From Spongiibacteraceae bacterium (GTDB taxonomy: Bacteria > Pseudomonadota > Gammaproteobacteria > Pseudomonadales > PIVM01): a DNA stretch of 9,273 nucleotides. The translations under genes and the position numbers were made by a program. Numbering within the stretch: the first letter of the stretch is position 1; every line of letters starts with the position of its first letter. Shown here piece by piece: positions 6,815 through 9,273 of the stretch. The DNA lies in the NCBI GenBank assembly GCA_030618505.1, contig JAUXDF010000094.1, positions 1 through 9,273 of the forward strand, written 5' to 3'. The notes under the pieces are model-generated. The model saw nothing but the letters and a program-made list of their open reading frames with translations. It made no database searches and was not told where the DNA came from.

Positions 6815-7292
6815 TAAAATCCCACTATATCGCGCTTTATAAGATCACAGTGTCTTTTTAACTTCATTTCACACTAAGGCCATGTTTTGAAAGCATTATT
6901 AAGAATATAAGAGCATGCCATATAACTTATATGCATATAAAATATTATTTTATTCTCATTTCGTCTATAAAATAATTAGTTTGTCTTTCATTCTAAAACA
7001 CATCTCAGCTTCACTCTCTAAGCAACTGTTCTGATTATATTTTAAGCAGAGAAAAAACTCACTCCAACATTCACCCTGCCCCCGAAGAAACCAAGCATAA
7101 GTGACAATGCAGCATTCGCCTTACAGATCAAGTCTTAACCAATAATGAATTTATCGGTAGTATAAATCCTACAGTATGCAAGTCGTTTAATATTATTTAA
7201 TTATATACTTAGCACTGGTCATTGATTTACCGAACTAGCGAGGGACAGGAAAAACAGGCCAGAGAAAGTTTGAAAACGGTAGGAGTGAAAGT
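6815..7292. other. 478-bp AT-rich divergent intergenic region
   Basis: No credible gene was seen; the reading frames are short and have no ribosome binding site. The region is strongly AT-rich around 6895-6980 and contains two abutting palindromes (6915-6953), listed separately. Promoters for the Nudix gene (minus) and the DUF3135 gene (plus) must both lie here or in the flanks. TATACT at 7204-7209 is a candidate -10 box for the plus gene but lacks a good -35. GGTAG/CTACA-type symmetry around TATAAA (about 7157-7172) is weak. Its length, for two ordinary genes, is notable, and a short non-coding RNA or upstream regulatory DNA cannot be excluded. Confidence 0.5.
6915..6953. promoter_or_regulatory. 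Two abutting AT-rich palindromes, possible regulator or bending site
   Basis: The first palindrome (6915-6936) is ATGC, one unpaired C, ATATAA, central C, TTATAT, GCAT. The second (6937-6953) is ATAAAATA, central T, TATTTTAT, perfect over 17 bp, and begins at the next base. ATAAAATA recurs at 6967-6974, 30 bp from the first copy, close to three helical turns. The sites lie about 100 bp upstream of the Nudix start and more than 300 bp upstream of the DUF3135 start. Regulator binding, intrinsic bending or nucleoid-protein binding would all fit. AT-rich DNA makes chance palindromes common. Confidence 0.35.
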
Positions 7293-7637
7293 ATGCGGTA
7301 CGAATTACCGAATTTTGATACCTTGTTGGGAATGGCACAAAACAACCCTGATGAGCTAGAACAGTTACGCCGAAATCTAACCGGACAAGTCATTGATTCA
7401 GCACCGGAGGAAATAAAAAGGCGCCTGCACGGCCTGCAGTTCCAGATAGATGCTCGATGCCAAAGCTCAAGCAACCCGATGTCAGCCTGTATCAAAATCT
7501 CGCAAATGATGCATGAATCCCTCTCAACTATGCGCTTTGTTTTAAACAACGTCACAGGAGAAGGTGAACCTATTCCCGCATTGCTTGAGCGCAACAGATC
7601 AAACAGCGCAGATGTTATTCCCTTTCGCGCCCGCTAA
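7293..7637 (+). CDS. DUF3135 family protein of unknown function
   Basis: This 114-residue protein fits the DUF3135 family: an N-terminal LPNFDTLLGMAQNNPDELEQLR stretch (positions 5-26), a middle RRLHGLQFQIDARC (43-56), and NPMSACIKISQMMHESL (61-77). It appears to be a small, soluble, mainly helical cytoplasmic protein with no signal peptide, membrane segment or catalytic motif. Its tail is basic (PFRAR). The start is well supported by AGGAG at 7281-7285, 7 nt before the ATG. It is transcribed alone and converges on the YqfO-like gene with 15 bp between stops. No function is established for this family as far as I know, and the neighbours give no clear clue. Confidence 0.85.
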   Translation: MRYELPNFDTLLGMAQNNPDELEQLRRNLTGQVIDSAPEEIKRRLHGLQFQIDARCQSSSNPMSACIKISQMMHESLSTMRFVLNNVTGEGEPIPALLERNRSNSADVIPFRAR

Positions 7638-7652
7638 AAGCTTTTTCTAAAC

Positions 7653-7964
7653 TTACAAATCCGCCAGCTGCCATACCTGGTACGCTGGCTCTTCATAGGG
7701 ATGGCACTGCTTTAAAGCCTCAATGACGGATGACACCAACTCATCACTACATACCAGTTCCACTTTATACTCTGCAAGCTGCTCCAACTCGCCCTGATTC
7801 CCAATAAAAGGAGAACTGCCGTCCAAAGGACGAAACTGTCCCTGCCCTTTACTTTGCCAACAGCAGTAATCGTAATCACCAATCACTCCGCCACCGGCCT
7901 GAAAAACACCTTGTTTGACGACCTCCAGGTGCTCTTCCGGCACATAAAAACACAGCTTATACAT
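7653..7964 (-). CDS. Stand-alone Nif3-insert/YqfO-like domain protein
   Basis: This 103-residue protein corresponds to the small ferredoxin-like (PII/CutA-like) domain inserted in YqfO-type Nif3 proteins (COG3323), here as a free protein. The signatures are GGGVIGDYDYCCW (24-36), GQGQFRPLDGSSPFIG (40-55) and the C-terminal HPYEEPAYQVW (88-98). Family members of this size occur widely in proteobacteria and are sometimes mislabelled as RtxA toxin-like proteins; no toxin feature is present. The function is unknown; a trimeric ligand- or metal-sensing role is inferred from the fold. AGGGAG (complement of 7971-7976) lies 6 nt before the start. It follows tgt by 44 bp on the same strand and is probably co-transcribed with it. 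Confidence 0.88.
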   Translation of the reverse strand: MYKLCFYVPEEHLEVVKQGVFQAGGGVIGDYDYCCWQSKGQGQFRPLDGSSPFIGNQGELEQLAEYKVELVCSDELVSSVIEALKQCHPYEEPAYQVWQLADL

Positions 7965-8008
7965 CCCACACTCCCTGAGCTAACCTGATTATTTCACTCA
8001 AAACAAAA

Positions 8009-9139
8009 CTATACAACCAATCGCTGCAATTGTTGCTGATCATAAAATTCAGCAACAAAGTTATCCAGACCGCCGCACTCTATCGCCGCACGTAAATCCG
8101 CCATCAAACGCTGATAAAATCGCAAATTATGGATAGTATTCAACTGAGAGCCGAGAATCTCTTTGCATTTATCAAGGTGATGCAAATAAGCACGAGTGAA
8201 ATTCTGACAAGTATAACAATCACATTTATCATCCAGCGGAATCGTACTGTGTCGATGTTTAGCGTTACGCAGTTTCAACACCCCGGTAGAGGTAAAGATA
8301 TGTGAATTACGCGCATTACGCGTTGGCATCACACAATCAAACATATCAATACCACGACACACCGCCTCAACAATATCCTGCGGTTTTCCCACTCCCATCA
8401 AGTAGCGCGGTTTCTCCTTTGGCATCTGTGGTGTCAGCTCATTAAGCACCGCCAGCATATCCTCTTTTGGCTCGCCCACGGATAAACCACCAATAGCATA
8501 ACCATCAAAACCGAGCTTATCCAAAGCCTCCAACGAGCGCTTGCGCAAGTCAGGGTACATCCCCCCTTGAACAATACCAAAAAGTGCCGAAGGATTATCA
8601 GCATGCGCAACTTTACTCCGCTCCGCCCAACGCAGGGACAACTCCATCGACACCCGCGCCTCTTCCACCGTAGCGGGATAAGGTGTGCACTCATCAAAAA
8701 TCATCACGATATCCGAGCCCAGATCGCGCTGAATTTGAATCGCCTTTTCAGGATTCAGTGACACCTTGCTACCATCCACTGGAGATTGAAACTCAACACC
8801 CTGCTCGGTAATTTTACGCATCGCCCCGAGACTAAAAACCTGAAAACCACCGGAGTCGGTTAAAATCGGTTTATTCCAGCCGGTGAAGTCATGCAAATCA
8901 CCGTGCTCGCGAATCACCTCTGTGCCAGGGCGCAACATCAAGTGAAAGGTATTGCCCAGAATAATATCCGCACCAATCGCCTCAATATCACGGGGCAACA
9001 TTCCCTTCACCGTGCCATAGGTACCCACTGGCATAAAAGCCGGTGTTTCCACCACACCACGGGGAAAAGTCATTCGTCCCCGACGCGCTTGCTGATCATT
9101 ACAGTCCAGCTCAAAACGCATAAAACAGCGCTCACTCAT
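8009..9139 (-). CDS. tgt: Queuine/preQ1 tRNA-guanine transglycosylase
   Basis: This 376-residue enzyme exchanges guanine-34 of tRNAs with GUN anticodons (Asp, Asn, His, Tyr) for preQ1, the committed step of queuosine modification in bacteria. The hallmarks are intact: Asp95 in LTDSGGFQVFSLG, QGG (191-193), GGLSVGEP (217-224), the nucleophile Asp268 in DMFDCVMPTRNARN, and the zinc site Cys306, Cys308, Cys311 and His337 (CDCYTC and NTIHNLR). The length is normal. Two starts are possible: ATG 9139 (MSERCF...) with AGAGAGAGA upstream, or the in-frame Met7 at 9121 (MRFELDCND), which aligns with the start of E. coli Tgt. Neither has a strong Shine-Dalgarno. It is followed by the YqfO-like gene rather than the usual yajC-secDF genes. 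Confidence 0.98.
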   Translation of the reverse strand: MSERCFMRFELDCNDQQARRGRMTFPRGVVETPAFMPVGTYGTVKGMLPRDIEAIGADIILGNTFHLMLRPGTEVIREHGDLHDFTGWNKPILTDSGGFQVFSLGAMRKITEQGVEFQSPVDGSKVSLNPEKAIQIQRDLGSDIVMIFDECTPYPATVEEARVSMELSLRWAERSKVAHADNPSALFGIVQGGMYPDLRKRSLEALDKLGFDGYAIGGLSVGEPKEDMLAVLNELTPQMPKEKPRYLMGVGKPQDIVEAVCRGIDMFDCVMPTRNARNSHIFTSTGVLKLRNAKHRHSTIPLDDKCDCYTCQNFTRAYLHHLDKCKEILGSQLNTIHNLRFYQRLMADLRAAIECGGLDNFVAEFYDQQQLQRLVV

Positions 9140-9273
9140 TTTGTCTCTCTCTATAAAAAAATTCTATCTACGAACACCAACTAGTAAGAAAGCTGTGACA
9201 CTTACCGGCGTTTAAAAGGCTGATGGAGGGTGCTGCTTGAGCTTCGATGCGTTTCTTTACGCTGCGTGCGCAG
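9140..9273. other. Unassigned sequence upstream of tgt
   Basis: This right edge holds the tgt leader. On the minus strand TAGAAT at about 9160-9165 is a possible -10 box, but a matching -35 is poor. Short frames run off the edge on both strands, including MRFFTLRAQ from ATG 9247 on the plus strand, but none is long enough to judge. Nothing here resembles the end of queA, the gene often found before tgt in gammaproteobacteria. Confidence 0.4.

Noticed and set aside
6917..6934. Sigma-54 promoter on the minus strand (TGGCATG)
   Set aside because: The -24-like TGGCA is present but the -12 element lacks the required GC, so the match is not acceptable.
7636..7645. AAAAGCTTTT between converging genes as a terminator
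   Set aside because: It is a 10-bp self-complementary sequence with no room for a loop and little GC, so it would not form a stable hairpin.

Overview
The window looks like a chromosomal segment of a gammaproteobacterium, probably a marine or environmental heterotroph. The basis is protein resemblance: the tRNA-guanine transglycosylase, the NudL-type Nudix hydrolase, the DUF3135 protein and the gamma-carbonic-anhydrase-like protein all look gammaproteobacterial. A bacterial ketosteroid isomerase suggests steroid use. The genus cannot be read from the sequence. No rRNA, tRNA, CRISPR array, insertion sequence or phage gene was recognised.

Layout. Positions 1-269 are non-coding and hold a perfect 21-bp inverted repeat with a smaller hairpin nested between its arms. 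A steroid delta-isomerase gene (270-692, minus) is transcribed toward it. Across a 129-bp divergent intergenic region, which carries a candidate operator (AAGGTGT-N14-ACACCTT), three plus-strand genes follow in series: a cobalamin-binding-type radical SAM enzyme (822-2780), a 7TM-DISM hybrid histidine kinase (2884-5274, apparently starting at TTG) and a 92-residue protein of unknown function (5312-5590). These meet, with 3 bp between stop codons, a minus-strand pair made of a Nudix CoA diphosphatase-like gene (6242-6814) and a gamma-carbonic-anhydrase-family gene (5594-6136).

A 478-bp AT-rich intergenic region (6815-7292) with two abutting palindromes separates the Nudix gene from a divergent DUF3135 gene (7293-7637, plus). 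That gene converges on a minus-strand pair: tgt (8009-9139) and a free-standing Nif3-insert/YqfO-like domain protein (7653-7964). The last 134 bp upstream of tgt contain no gene I can identify.

How the genes may work together. The right half is mostly housekeeping: queuosine tRNA modification, CoA or nucleotide clean-up and a metal-site left-handed beta-helix protein. The left half is accessory. A steroid isomerase, a radical SAM enzyme of unknown substrate and a membrane sensor kinase lie side by side, but no shared pathway can be shown from the sequence. The least explained elements are the radical SAM enzyme, the small protein after the kinase, the nested palindrome at the left end and the paired palindromes at 6915-6953.
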